Below are positions 17,577 to 27,134 of a stretch of DNA of 64,000 bases, piece by piece. Below the pieces are notes generated by a model that did no database searches, had not been told where the DNA came from, and was given only the letters and a program-made list of their open reading frames with translations. Location of the stretch: assembly GCA_026989265.1 (NCBI GenBank), contig JALSJP010000033.1, forward strand, positions 1 through 64,000, read 5' to 3'. Made by a program: the position numbers and the translations under genes. The first letter of the stretch is position 1; each line of letters begins with the position of its first letter. Origin of the DNA: Micavibrio sp. (lineage in GTDB: Bacteria; Pseudomonadota; Alphaproteobacteria; Micavibrionales; Micavibrionaceae).

Positions 17577-17603
17577 GAAGCGCATAATCAGCGCTTCTTT
17601 TTT
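17577..17603 (+). terminator. Rho-independent terminator after the OmpA-type lipoprotein gene
   Basis: GAAGCGC (17577-17583) pairs with GCGCTTC (17591-17597) across a seven-base loop and is followed directly by a T6 run. It lies 28 bases after the stop codon. Confidence 0.88.
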
Positions 17604-17626
17604 GCTTTAAAATAAGGAATAATTGC

Positions 17627-19069
17627 TTGGATTTTCGCCCAATTCTTTATATTAACGGGATTTTACTTTCCATACTATCATTAAGTATGGTAGCCCCCAT
17701 GCTTGCCGATATATATTTTGGAGATGATGACTGGAAAGTATTTTTTGTATGCATCATCATTACCGCATTTTTTGGCGGAGCGTTAATTATAAGCAATATT
17801 GGGCTTCGTTTTAAAATAACAACGCGGCAAGCTTTTATGCTTACAAACTCAACATGGCTTATACTGCCCACTTTTGGAGCGTTACCATTTTGGCTTTCAT
17901 CGCTAGATATGTCTGTTACGGACTCATTTTTTGAGGCTATGTCAGGAATAACGACCACTGGATCTACTGTTATTACAGACCTAGATAAAGTTCCAGCAGG
18001 GATATTATTATGGCGCGCTATATTGCAATGGCTTGGCGGCATTGGAATCATTATCATGGCTATGTCTGTGCTTCCATTTCTAAAAGTAGGTGGTATGCAG
18101 ATATTTAAGACCGAGCTTTCTGAAGATGAAAAAGCCCTTCCTAGAACAGCTCAGCTAGCTAGTTCTATTTCTTTTATCTATATAGCTTTAACAGCAATTT
18201 GCACTCTCTCATATATAATGGTCGGGTTTGAAGTTTTTGATGCTATAGCTCACGCAATGACTACTATTGCAACAGGGGGGTTTTCCACGTTTGACACATC
18301 CTTCAGTCATTATGCAAATCCTGCTCCTGAAATTGTGGCTATCATATTTATGGTACTCGGGGGCATACCTTTTGTTCTATATTTAAAAGCCGTTCGCGGA
18401 AATCTACGGCCGCTTTTCAAAGATTCACAAGTTCATTGGTTTTTATCAATCCTCGCAATCACAATTACAGTTACCGTCTCATATCTATATTTTCAGGAAA
18501 ACATGGCTCTAAGCGAATCCATAAGACGCGCATCATTTAATGTTGTGTCTATAATGACGGGAACAGGCTACAGCAATGGCGATTTTAATGCATGGGGTGG
18601 GTTTGTTGTTAGCATGTTCTTTTTTCTGATGGTTGTTGGAGGGTGCGCTGGCTCTACATCTTGCGGGATTAAAATTTTTCGATTTCAAGTTTTATATACT
18701 GTAACCAAAATCCAAATTGCAAAACTCCTCCACCCTAATGGTGTTTTCATTCCGCGATATAATGGCAGACCAATGCCTAGGGATGTTCCATCTTCCGTTA
18801 TGGGGTTTTTCTTTGTCTATGCGCTAGGGTTTTCATTGCTAACTGTTGCTTTATCATATACTGGGCTAGATTTCATAACGGCAATGTCAGGGGCGGCTAC
18901 TTCCATATCCAATGTGGGCCCAGGACTTGGCGATATAATTGGCCCTGCTGGTAATTTCCAGCCCCTTCCTGATAGCGCAAAATGGATATTATCTGCGGGA
19001 ATGCTTCTAGGCAGGCTGGAGCTGTTCGCTATCCTAGTTATGCTATCACCGCATTTTTGGAAGAATTAG
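17627..19069 (+). CDS. trkH: TrkH-family potassium uptake channel subunit
   Basis: A polytopic inner-membrane protein of 480 residues that imports K+. Four pore-loop regions of the superfamily are visible: TTTGSTV, TTIATGGFSTF, MTGTGYSNGDF and ATSISNVGPGLG. The cytoplasmic linker GGMQIFKTE(L)SEDEKALPRTAQ is typical of TrkH. The start is probably TTG 17627, with AAGGA about nine bases upstream. The regulatory partner trkA is not in this window. Confidence 0.92.
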   Translation: MDFRPILYINGILLSILSLSMVAPMLADIYFGDDDWKVFFVCIIITAFFGGALIISNIGLRFKITTRQAFMLTNSTWLILPTFGALPFWLSSLDMSVTDSFFEAMSGITTTGSTVITDLDKVPAGILLWRAILQWLGGIGIIIMAMSVLPFLKVGGMQIFKTELSEDEKALPRTAQLASSISFIYIALTAICTLSYIMVGFEVFDAIAHAMTTIATGGFSTFDTSFSHYANPAPEIVAIIFMVLGGIPFVLYLKAVRGNLRPLFKDSQVHWFLSILAITITVTVSYLYFQENMALSESIRRASFNVVSIMTGTGYSNGDFNAWGGFVVSMFFFLMVVGGCAGSTSCGIKIFRFQVLYTVTKIQIAKLLHPNGVFIPRYNGRPMPRDVPSSVMGFFFVYALGFSLLTVALSYTGLDFITAMSGAATSISNVGPGLGDIIGPAGNFQPLPDSAKWILSAGMLLGRLELFAILVMLSPHFWKN

Positions 19070-19131
19070 AGCGCTATGGGATTTGGATGTTCATATCATC
19101 TGCAATGGTTTTTGCTAGCTCAGGGTCATTT

Positions 19132-20064
19132 TCAACTATTTTTATGCAAAATTTCTGCTTCGTCGAAAATATAAGCTTTGCTGCAAAATTCGCAAATCAT
19201 TTCTATTTTGCCGTCAATGCTCATATCAGTGATATCATCCGCGCTCATGGTTGATAGAATATTTTCTACGCGCTGTAAGTCACAGCGACAGCCTTTTTGC
19301 ACCTTATTAGGGTCATAAACGCGAATACCATCTTCATGAAACAGCCGTATTAGCAAATCATCAGATGCAAGGTTTTTATCCAAAAATTCATCTTCGGTGC
19401 AGCTTTCAAGCAAAACCATAGACTTGCGCCAGTCATCCTCATCCATATTACCAAGGATTTCTTTAGATTTAGAATTTTCATCTGGCATATTTTGCAGCAT
19501 TATAGCGCCTGCGCGCCATTTTCCATCGCGCTTACCAACTGCCATCTTTATAGCCGTTCCTATTTGCTCGGACTGGGCAAAATAATGCTGCACGCAATCA
19601 CTCATGGATGAGCCTTTAAGCTCTACAATTCCTTGATATCTCTCGGTGTGCTTTCCCTGATCCACTGTAAAAGCAATATAGCCCTTACCAAAATATTGAG
19701 CCAAGTGATTTTGCGCACTTTCTGTGGTTTTAAGCGCGGATAACTGCTCTCTCGAGTTTTGGAAACGCTTTGCATCAAAAGACGCGCAAGCTCGCACTAT
19801 TCCTGCGCTCGTAACATCGGATACCAGCATTTTCAAAGGTCCGTCGCCTTGCGCCTGAAGAGTAAATATCCCCTCATATTTAAGCATTGATGATAGGCAA
19901 AGCGACAAGGTGATTGTCTCTGCCACTAAATGAGAAATTGGCAGCGGGTAGTCATGCGCTCCTAATATTTCATCAAGTACACTTCCAAGGCGCACTATCC
20001 GCCCTCTTATATTAGAGGTTTCAAGCTGGAAGGTTTGAAAGAAGTTATCATTTATTATGGTCAT
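19132..20064 (-). CDS. hslO: Redox-regulated chaperone Hsp33
   Basis: A 310-residue holdase activated by oxidation. The N-terminal chaperone domain includes GRIVRLGSVLDEILGAHDYP. The C-terminal zinc redox switch has CRC (near residue 264) and CEFC (near residue 296), the four Cys ligands. Its start overlaps the end of the ABC permease gene by four bases (ATGA, 20061-20064). The end is convergent with trkH, 62 bases apart. Confidence 0.95.
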   Translation of the reverse strand: MTIINDNFFQTFQLETSNIRGRIVRLGSVLDEILGAHDYPLPISHLVAETITLSLCLSSMLKYEGIFTLQAQGDGPLKMLVSDVTSAGIVRACASFDAKRFQNSREQLSALKTTESAQNHLAQYFGKGYIAFTVDQGKHTERYQGIVELKGSSMSDCVQHYFAQSEQIGTAIKMAVGKRDGKWRAGAIMLQNMPDENSKSKEILGNMDEDDWRKSMVLLESCTEDEFLDKNLASDDLLIRLFHEDGIRVYDPNKVQKGCRCDLQRVENILSTMSADDITDMSIDGKIEMICEFCSKAYIFDEAEILHKNS

Positions 20065-20861
20065 GATTTTATTTTATATCCAGTTTTTATCATTCTATAA
20101 GATAATGTTATAAGGGCTATATTGCACAGCAAAAGCACTAGCAATCCAATTGTAACATTGCTATCTGATTGACCTATAAAGCCATATCTAAAGCCATCTA
20201 TCATATAAAAGAACGGGTTAAAATGGGCGATATTTTGCCAAAACCTCGGAAGCATTTCAATATTATAAAATGTTCCTGATAAGAACGTCATCGGCATAAC
20301 AACAAAGTTAGTAAACGCAGCCATATGGTCAAATCTCTCAGACCATATTCCTGCAACAATGCCAAGGCTGCCCAGCATTAATGTGCCTAGCAAAGCAAAG
20401 GCAAATATATGCATTAATGAATATATTTGTAATGGCGCGAAGAAGCTTAAAATTACGGTGGTAGAAACCCCAAGAACAAGCCCTCTAAGCACTGCCCCGC
20501 AAGCATACCCTATGAATAACTCCATAGCGGAAAGTGGTGGCATTAAAACATCAACAATATTGCCCTGAATCTTTGAAACCACCAAAGATGACGATGAATT
20601 TGCAAAAGCATTTTGCACCATAGTCATCATTATTAAACCAGGTGCAAGGAATGCCATAAATGAAACTCCGTTAACTTCACGCACTGCCCCGCCAAAAGCC
20701 AGAGCAAAAACTGTGTAAAATATAAGAGTGGTTACAATTGGAGCTATAATAGTTTGAGTATAAACACTTATAAACCGCAGCACTTCGCGCCTTATTAAGG
20801 TGAGTAAGCCTATTTTGTTGATGCCATTAATTTTTTTATCTTGCGGAGGTTGGTTTATCAT
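20061..20861 (-). CDS. ABC-2 type transporter permease
   Basis: A 266-residue integral membrane protein with about six hydrophobic segments and the ABC-2 architecture (LTLIRREVLRF at the N-terminus, FNPFFYMIDGFRYGFIG in the last periplasmic region). It resembles YadH-type drug/polysaccharide exporters. I start it at ATG 20861 (MINQPPQDKK). A longer start at 20912 would run into the divergent recX gene. No ATPase subunit gene is adjacent. Confidence 0.85.
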   Translation of the reverse strand: MINQPPQDKKINGINKIGLLTLIRREVLRFISVYTQTIIAPIVTTLIFYTVFALAFGGAVREVNGVSFMAFLAPGLIMMTMVQNAFANSSSSLVVSKIQGNIVDVLMPPLSAMELFIGYACGAVLRGLVLGVSTTVILSFFAPLQIYSLMHIFAFALLGTLMLGSLGIVAGIWSERFDHMAAFTNFVVMPMTFLSGTFYNIEMLPRFWQNIAHFNPFFYMIDGFRYGFIGQSDSNVTIGLLVLLLCNIALITLSYRMIKTGYKIKS

Positions 20862-20900
20862 AATAATATTTGCAACAATGATCCTATGGAGTTTTAAAAT

Positions 20901-21518
20901 ATGCCTAACCATAAATCAGATCAACCAAATATCAAGCAAAAAAGAAATGCTTATGATAAGCGTGAAAAACGCCCACCTAAAAAAATAAGTGAAAGCTATC
21001 TGCATAATTCTGCTCTTTATTATTTAGAACGATTTTCCGCTAGTAAAAAGCATTTTATATTTGTTATGCAGCGCAAAGTTAAACGCTCTTGCATGCATCA
21101 CAGTGATCAAGATTACGATAAATGCGCAGAAATGGTTATTGCTCTTGCTAATAAGTTTGAGGCTTCGGGGCTTTTAGATGATAAATTATACACAAATGGA
21201 ATAGTCACTTCATTGCGCCGCAAAGGATTGTCACGCAGTGCAATTATAAACAAAATGCATGTTAAAGGTATTTCTAGGGAAAATACATTAACAGCACTAG
21301 AGTATTTGGATAGTGAGCTATGCGAAACTCCGCAAGAAGCAGAGATGAAGGCAGCGATTAAGCTCGCCAAGAAAAAACGCATCGGCTTATATTTTACAGG
21401 TGAAGAGCAAGATATCAAACGCTCGCTAGGGATTTTTGCGCGCGCAGGATTTTCGTATCAGATTGCTAAATCCGTTTTGGATATGGATATAGAAGAATTT
21501 GATGAATATCTGTTTTAG
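20901..21518 (+). CDS. recX: RecX-like regulatory protein
   Basis: A 205-residue basic protein of the RecX family, which restrains RecA filaments. The tandem three-helix repeats are visible: LHNSALYYLERFSASKKHF, RKGLSRSAIINKM, and RSLGIFARAGFSYQIAKSVL near the C-terminus. GGAG lies about 11 bases before the start. The end is convergent with the PAS kinase (stops two bases apart). recA is not in the window. Confidence 0.83.
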   Translation: MPNHKSDQPNIKQKRNAYDKREKRPPKKISESYLHNSALYYLERFSASKKHFIFVMQRKVKRSCMHHSDQDYDKCAEMVIALANKFEASGLLDDKLYTNGIVTSLRRKGLSRSAIINKMHVKGISRENTLTALEYLDSELCETPQEAEMKAAIKLAKKKRIGLYFTGEEQDIKRSLGIFARAGFSYQIAKSVLDMDIEEFDEYLF

Positions 21519-21520
21519 TA

Positions 21521-24094
21521 TCAAGAAATAACCTTGTTATCCGTGTTTTCATTATCTGCTTTTAATACACGATTATGCGGGAATATTATTGTTACAGTTG
21601 TTCCTATGGATTTTTCAGAGATTATTTCCAGACGCCCGCCATGAACGCCCATTATTGCTTGCGCAAGCGGCAAGCCAAGCCCTATTCCTGCTCCGCTTCT
21701 GTCTAGTGCATTGTCAATTTGTCCAAATACTGACAATGCCTTTTCAATCTCTATACTGCTCATACCAATTCCAGTATCAGTTATAGATAAGCGAAATGCA
21801 CCTTCTGAATCTATATTAGAGAATAATGTTATGCGCCCGCCATTTGGCGTATATTTAACAGCATTAGAATATATATTTGTTATCACTTGCTTAATAGAAA
21901 GTTCCTCACCTATTAAAATAGGCATATTTTTAGCTTCATTCGTTACAATAATATCTTTTGTCTTAGTGCGCCCAACATACAAATCAATACATATTTGAAG
22001 AACGCCATCTAATGAAAATTCACTTTCATTTAATTCGCATTCACCTGCTTCGATTTTGGAGATGTCTAATATTTCATTTATAATTTTAAGAAGACCTTCG
22101 CCACTTTTATGGATATCAGCCACATATTCTTTATACATATCCTGCCCTAACGGTCCCATAACCTCATTTTTCATTATATCGGAAAACCCAATAATTGCAT
22201 TAAGAGGCGTTCTAAGCTCGTGGCTCATATTCGCAATAAATTCTGTTTTAGCCCTATTGGCCATATCAGAGTGCATTTTGGCTTCTAAAAGAGCAATATC
22301 CGCCTCTTTACGTTTAGTAATATCCTCCATAGACCCCTCTAAATATAGGATATTATTTTTATCATCCTTAACAAGCCTAACATTCTCGCGAACCCAGATT
22401 TTTGTACCATCCTTTACCAATACTTGCGTTTCATAGCCAAATACCTGCTCTTGTGTAGCAATAATGCTCATAAACTTTTCACGCTCTTCGATGTCAGGGT
22501 ACACCGACCCATTAGCATTTTTTATCACACGCAACATTTCAGCAGAAGAAGCATAGCCAAGGATTCTTGACATAGCGGGGTTTGCGCTTAAATAAATTCC
22601 TTCAGGGGTTAGTTGATACAACCCACCTGCGGCATTTTCAACAATAGTGCGATATTTCTTTTCCGCCTCTGCCAATGCTCGCTCTGCACGCCTGCGCTCT
22701 TCAACATCTGTTATAGTGCCAACAACGCGGAGTTTTTCATTTTTATCACGACGTATCATTGATATAGCAAGTTCAACCGCACGAAAAGTTCCATCTGATA
22801 TACGCACGCGCGTAAATGATCTATATGGTTGCTTTTGCCCTTTTACAAAATTTTCAAAGTCAATTTTTTGCCTTTCCCTATCATCAGGATACAAAACGGA
22901 AAACAAATTACTTCCCTTTGAGCGTTCAACTTCAAAACCTGTTATTTTGTGCCATGATGCACTTAAAAATAAAACATTGCCCTCGATATCAGTTTCAAAA
23001 ATAACATCACTAACTGCGTCAATTACGGCGCGATTATCCCGTTCAGCCACAGTGAGTGCTATATTAAGACGTCCTCGTTCCCCAGCCTCTAATTGAAGTT
23101 CATAATTTTTCTGCTCCAGCTTGCTGTTCATCCCTGAGAGCTTTTTGGATTGCCTATTATTATTTCGTATAAACAAAGTTCCGACAAATGTTAAAATTAT
23201 ACCGAAGAACAATATTAGATAAGGAACTTTTCCAATTAGCATTATGTTTTTATCTTTTATAAACTCAATAAGCACCTGCCACTCACTACCGCCAATAAAA
23301 ACGCTATAATCTTTATTTAAAGTTTTTTCTGAAGATTTTTGTTTAGAATTTCGATCCATATGATATATACGGCGATCAGAAACAGCATCTCTAATAGTAA
23401 ATCTAACTATGCCATCATTTTCTGAGAGTATTTTCTGATCAATTATATTTGCAGCGCGACTAACGCCAACAATAATACCAAGGCGTGTCGAATTTGGTTT
23501 AACCGCTTTTACAAAAGCAAAAGAACGCGACATTGTTTGCGGCGCAGCTCTTTCTTGGATGTAATCCATACCTTCTAGATCTGATATAATATATAATTCT
23601 TCATTTTTAAATATACCATCCTTCATAAACCTTGTTATTACATCCTGATTAGAAGAAAATTTATAATATTCATTATTTACAAAACCAGAAGAAAGATTCT
23701 CTGAAATTACTTTATGTCTCCAGCGCCCGGGGGTTTCCTCAAACATCCATATAATTTGATCAAAGCTGCTTAAATTAGGGATGCTTCGCCTTATTTCTAT
23801 CAAGATATCGCCTTTATCTTCTATATTGGCAAGAGATATAACGCTTGTTATTAAGCGCATAGTATTCTCAAGATTTGTAACATTTTCGACAAAGCTTTGA
23901 CCAACATCATCAGAAATGCGGTTATATTGATCGGCAGACATATCTTTAACAAAGTAACTAAAAGCGAAGAAAGCAGTTAAAGTTATAATAAGACCATTTA
24001 AAATAACAACACCTTGCGCAAAACCAGAGGAAAGCCATACTCGACGTCGACTAGCTGCCCCCACCACTTTAATGTCACCATTGAAATTGTTCAT
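21521..24094 (-). CDS. Membrane-bound PAS sensor histidine kinase
   Basis: An 857-residue kinase. A first membrane helix lies at about residues 27-48 and a second at about 285-307, flanking a periplasmic sensor domain (CHASE-like by size and position). Two PAS/PAC modules follow (about 360-475 and 480-600). Then come HisKA with phospho-acceptor His625 (NMSHELRTPLNAIIGFSD) and the HATPase domain with NAVKYTPNGG, DTGIGM and GIGLGLPLA. There is no receiver domain and no adjacent response regulator gene in its own unit. The signal is unknown. Confidence 0.9.
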   Translation of the reverse strand: MNNFNGDIKVVGAASRRRVWLSSGFAQGVVILNGLIITLTAFFAFSYFVKDMSADQYNRISDDVGQSFVENVTNLENTMRLITSVISLANIEDKGDILIEIRRSIPNLSSFDQIIWMFEETPGRWRHKVISENLSSGFVNNEYYKFSSNQDVITRFMKDGIFKNEELYIISDLEGMDYIQERAAPQTMSRSFAFVKAVKPNSTRLGIIVGVSRAANIIDQKILSENDGIVRFTIRDAVSDRRIYHMDRNSKQKSSEKTLNKDYSVFIGGSEWQVLIEFIKDKNIMLIGKVPYLILFFGIILTFVGTLFIRNNNRQSKKLSGMNSKLEQKNYELQLEAGERGRLNIALTVAERDNRAVIDAVSDVIFETDIEGNVLFLSASWHKITGFEVERSKGSNLFSVLYPDDRERQKIDFENFVKGQKQPYRSFTRVRISDGTFRAVELAISMIRRDKNEKLRVVGTITDVEERRRAERALAEAEKKYRTIVENAAGGLYQLTPEGIYLSANPAMSRILGYASSAEMLRVIKNANGSVYPDIEEREKFMSIIATQEQVFGYETQVLVKDGTKIWVRENVRLVKDDKNNILYLEGSMEDITKRKEADIALLEAKMHSDMANRAKTEFIANMSHELRTPLNAIIGFSDIMKNEVMGPLGQDMYKEYVADIHKSGEGLLKIINEILDISKIEAGECELNESEFSLDGVLQICIDLYVGRTKTKDIIVTNEAKNMPILIGEELSIKQVITNIYSNAVKYTPNGGRITLFSNIDSEGAFRLSITDTGIGMSSIEIEKALSVFGQIDNALDRSGAGIGLGLPLAQAIMGVHGGRLEIISEKSIGTTVTIIFPHNRVLKADNENTDNKVIS

Positions 24095-24166
24095 TTTTAT
24101 ATTCTCGACTTTAAACTTGAATAAAGTTAACTATAGCACAGCTTACCCACTATATATAAGCATATA

Positions 24167-25513
24167 TTAAGTTGGCAAAGTAATATTCACAGCAAGTCCA
24201 CCATGATCGCTACGCTCAAGCCATATAGTTCCACCGTGAGAATTTACTATATCCATAGCAATAGGAAGCCCAAGTCCCACGCCCCCTGTATTCATATTGC
24301 GCGAGCTATCTATGCGATAAAAGGGCTTAAACACCTCATCGAACTTATTATCGTCCACCCCTATCCCATTGTCTTCTATTGTTATTTTAATTTCATCGCC
24401 CTCACTTATCCCAAGGCTTATCCATATGATGTCAGCATATTTGCAGGCATTACTAACAATATTATTGAGGCAGCGTTTAAATGCAACTGGTCTTAATTGT
24501 GCGCAAACAGATACATCGTTCAAATTCAGTCTAACATCGTAGTTTTGGCGCTCTGCCGCACTTGCTATATCTTTTAGCATATCAGGGATATCAGTTATTG
24601 TAGTGCTTTCTTGACCGTCCCCACGCACAAAGTTCAAATATCCATCGATCATTTTCTCCATGTCGATAATATCATTTTTCATGTCATTGATATCTGGGCT
24701 ATCCCCCATCATTGCTACTTGCAATTTAAGACGTGTTAATGGGGTTCTAAGATCATGGGAAACGCCCGCGAGCATGTCCGTTCGCTGCGATATTTGACGT
24801 TGCAAACTCGCCTTCATCTCTAAAAAAGCTTTTCCAGCTTGGCGAACCTCTCTAGCGCCCTCAACTTTAAAATTTCTAACATCGCCGCCACGCCCAAAAC
24901 GCTCTGCTGCTATGGCTAGTCTTCGTATTGGGCGCACTTGATTTCTCATGAATAAAACAGAGATTATAAGCAATATTATAGAAGCAGAAAAAACCCAAAG
25001 CAGAAATATATATGTAGTAGAAGAGAATAGCCTGCGCTCTGGAACTGATATATTAAGCACGCCATTATCAAGCTGAATGCTCAGCTCTACCCATTTTTCT
25101 TGAAAATCCACATTAATGTTAAACGGCTTTGATATCGCGCCTGATAATTCATGCGCTAATGTGCGCTTTATCATAGTCTCCCAACCTTTAAAAGTTAGGC
25201 TATTACTGTTATATATATCTTCAATATTAGCATTTTTGTCATATGCGACCAAAAACCCAAGTTTATTTTCAAATAAACCAGTTATTTCTTGCGCATCATT
25301 ATCACTTTCGAAATGAGAAACAATGATTGCGACCTCACCAGCAACTGCAAAAGCAAGGCGAGAAGTCATCGCGCTCCAGTGCCTGTCAAAAAATATAAAC
25401 GTAGAGATAATTTGTATAAGCAATATTGGCAGCATCAAAATAAGCAATGACCTACCAAATAATGTATTTGGTAGGATTTTTTTTATCAATCGTGGCTTTG
25501 TTTTATTACTCAT
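24167..25513 (-). CDS. EnvZ-like sensor histidine kinase
   Basis: A 448-residue two-component kinase. Membrane helices lie at about residues 20-42 and 165-189 with a periplasmic domain between them. A HAMP segment follows (RPIRRLAIAAERFGRG), then HisKA with His253 (GVSHDLRTPLTRLKLQ), and a HATPase domain with NACKYA, EDNGIGV and GVGLGLPIAMDIV. It is encoded three bases after the response regulator, so the two form a cognate pair resembling EnvZ/OmpR. Confidence 0.93.
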   Translation of the reverse strand: MSNKTKPRLIKKILPNTLFGRSLLILMLPILLIQIISTFIFFDRHWSAMTSRLAFAVAGEVAIIVSHFESDNDAQEITGLFENKLGFLVAYDKNANIEDIYNSNSLTFKGWETMIKRTLAHELSGAISKPFNINVDFQEKWVELSIQLDNGVLNISVPERRLFSSTTYIFLLWVFSASIILLIISVLFMRNQVRPIRRLAIAAERFGRGGDVRNFKVEGAREVRQAGKAFLEMKASLQRQISQRTDMLAGVSHDLRTPLTRLKLQVAMMGDSPDINDMKNDIIDMEKMIDGYLNFVRGDGQESTTITDIPDMLKDIASAAERQNYDVRLNLNDVSVCAQLRPVAFKRCLNNIVSNACKYADIIWISLGISEGDEIKITIEDNGIGVDDNKFDEVFKPFYRIDSSRNMNTGGVGLGLPIAMDIVNSHGGTIWLERSDHGGLAVNITLPT

Positions 25514-25516
25514 TAA

Positions 25517-26230
25517 TTACCCCATATCAGCGCGCAGCAAATAGCCCTTACCGCGAATAGTTTGCAAGTATCTTGGTGATTTGGTGTTTTCTTCAAGCTT
25601 GCGTCTTAGGCGCGTAACTTGAACATCTATAGTGCGCTCCCCCGCGTCAATATTGCATCGCGATGCAAGCTCGCCGCGGCTAACTACCTCGCCAGTGGAC
25701 TTTGATAGTGCGCGCAGCAAATTTGCCTCCATAGATGTTAGAGAGACTATATCATTGCCATTTTTAAGCTCATCATATTTTGGATCAAAACTCCATTTCC
25801 CAATCATGTAAGAAACATCATTACTTATAGTAGTTTTTGTTCTACGCAAAATTGCCTTCAAACGCAAAACCAGCTCTATTGGCTCAAACGGCTTAGAAAG
25901 GTAGTCATCTGCGCCAGATTCAAAACCTGATATCCTGTCCGCAGCTTCCCCCAAAGCAGTAAGCAGTAAAGTGGGTATGTTGCTGCCTGATTGCCTTAAA
26001 TCATGGATAAACTCAAGCCCAGTGCGGTCTGGCATCATAACATCAACAACCAAAGCATCAAACTCAAAGCGCATCATCAGCTCATCAGCTTCATTAGCGC
26101 TATGTGCCATTAAAACAATAAAGCCATGCTCATGCAAAAACCGAGATACCAGCGTACATATGCGCTCATCATCATCAATAATAAGAATATGTGATTTACT
26201 CGTTTGTTTTTCTGGTGTATTTATATCCAT
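25517..26230 (-). CDS. OmpR-family response regulator
   Basis: A 237-residue regulator. The receiver domain has the acidic pair D20-D21, phospho-acceptor Asp63 (VVDVMMP) and the conserved Lys in YLSKPFEP. The winged-helix DNA-binding domain includes SRGELASRC and RTIDVQVTRLRRKLEE, typical of OmpR/PhoB proteins. It is the first gene of the two-component operon and is divergent from ilvE, with only 28 bases between start codons. Confidence 0.95.
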   Translation of the reverse strand: MDINTPEKQTSKSHILIIDDDERICTLVSRFLHEHGFIVLMAHSANEADELMMRFEFDALVVDVMMPDRTGLEFIHDLRQSGSNIPTLLLTALGEAADRISGFESGADDYLSKPFEPIELVLRLKAILRRTKTTISNDVSYMIGKWSFDPKYDELKNGNDIVSLTSMEANLLRALSKSTGEVVSRGELASRCNIDAGERTIDVQVTRLRRKLEENTKSPRYLQTIRGKGYLLRADMG

Positions 26231-26258
26231 CGTTCCACCTTAATGAAAGCGCATAAAA

Positions 26259-27131
26259 ATGTCGATAATTTCCTTTGACGATAGAGACGGATTTATATGG
26301 GTTAATGGTGAAATGACCGTATGGAGGGACGCTAAAACCCATGTGCTTAGCCATGCAATGCATTACGGAAGTCTCGTTTTTGAAGGTGAGCGCATGTATG
26401 GGGGTAAGATTTTTAAAAGCCGCGAGCATTCCGAGAGGCTTCATAAATCCGCGGAAATACTAGGTTTTGATATTCCTGTAAGCGTTGATGAACTTGAACA
26501 AGTCAAAAAAGATGTATGCGCTGCAAACGATCTAACTGATTGCTATGTTCGCGCTTTTGCTTGGCGCGGGGGGGAGCAAATGGGCGTTTCCGCTAGGGGA
26601 ACAAAGATACATGTCGGAGTTGCCGCTTGGGCTTGGGGTGCCTATTTTGATGAGGAAAAACGCAATAAAGGCATCACCCTTAAAACTGCGGATTGGCGCA
26701 AGCCGCCTGCTGATACCGCTCCCACTCAAAGTAAGGCTGCGGGTCTGTATATGATATGCACAATGTCCAAGCATAAAGTTGAAGATGCGGGCTTTGATGA
26801 TGCTTTGATGCTTGATTATCGTGGATATATTGCGGAGGCTTCGGCTGCTAATTTCTTCGCCGTAAAGGATGGGGTTTTAATAACGCCCACCCCTGATTGT
26901 TTCTTAAACGGCATAACCCGCCAAACAGTTATTGAAATAGCCGAGAATTTGGATATTCCAGTAGAAGTGCGCCATATAAAACCTGAGGAACTTGGTGATT
27001 TTGAAGAAATATTTGTAACTGGAACAGCCGCCGAAGTAACCGCCGTTGGTCAAATTGATGATCACAAATACGAAGTTGGAGCTGTTACAAAAAAGCTGCG
27101 CGCAGCATATGAGGGGTTGGTTAGAAGCTAA
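26259..27131 (+). CDS. ilvE: Branched-chain amino acid aminotransferase (class IV)
   Basis: Transfers amino groups between glutamate and branched-chain 2-keto acids. The 290-residue protein has the fold-type IV PLP features: the catalytic Lys in SKAAGLYMICTM (about residue 160), EASAANFF, and the phosphate-binding TGTAAEVTAV. The N-terminal WVNGEMTVWRDAKTHVLSHA is typical of alphaproteobacterial BCATs. The D-amino acid transaminase and ADC lyase relatives are less likely. Confidence 0.92.
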   Translation: MSIISFDDRDGFIWVNGEMTVWRDAKTHVLSHAMHYGSLVFEGERMYGGKIFKSREHSERLHKSAEILGFDIPVSVDELEQVKKDVCAANDLTDCYVRAFAWRGGEQMGVSARGTKIHVGVAAWAWGAYFDEEKRNKGITLKTADWRKPPADTAPTQSKAAGLYMICTMSKHKVEDAGFDDALMLDYRGYIAEASAANFFAVKDGVLITPTPDCFLNGITRQTVIEIAENLDIPVEVRHIKPEELGDFEEIFVTGTAAEVTAVGQIDDHKYEVGAVTKKLRAAYEGLVRS

Positions 27132-27134
27132 ATC

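Noticed and set aside
18982-19254. 90-codon plus-strand open frame bridging trkH and hslO
   Set aside because: It is a different frame of trkH continuing antisense into hslO, with no ribosome binding site or recognisable motif.
22647-23096. 149-codon open frame opposite the PAS kinase
   Set aside because: Ser-rich shadow of the kinase PAS region with no independent coding signal.
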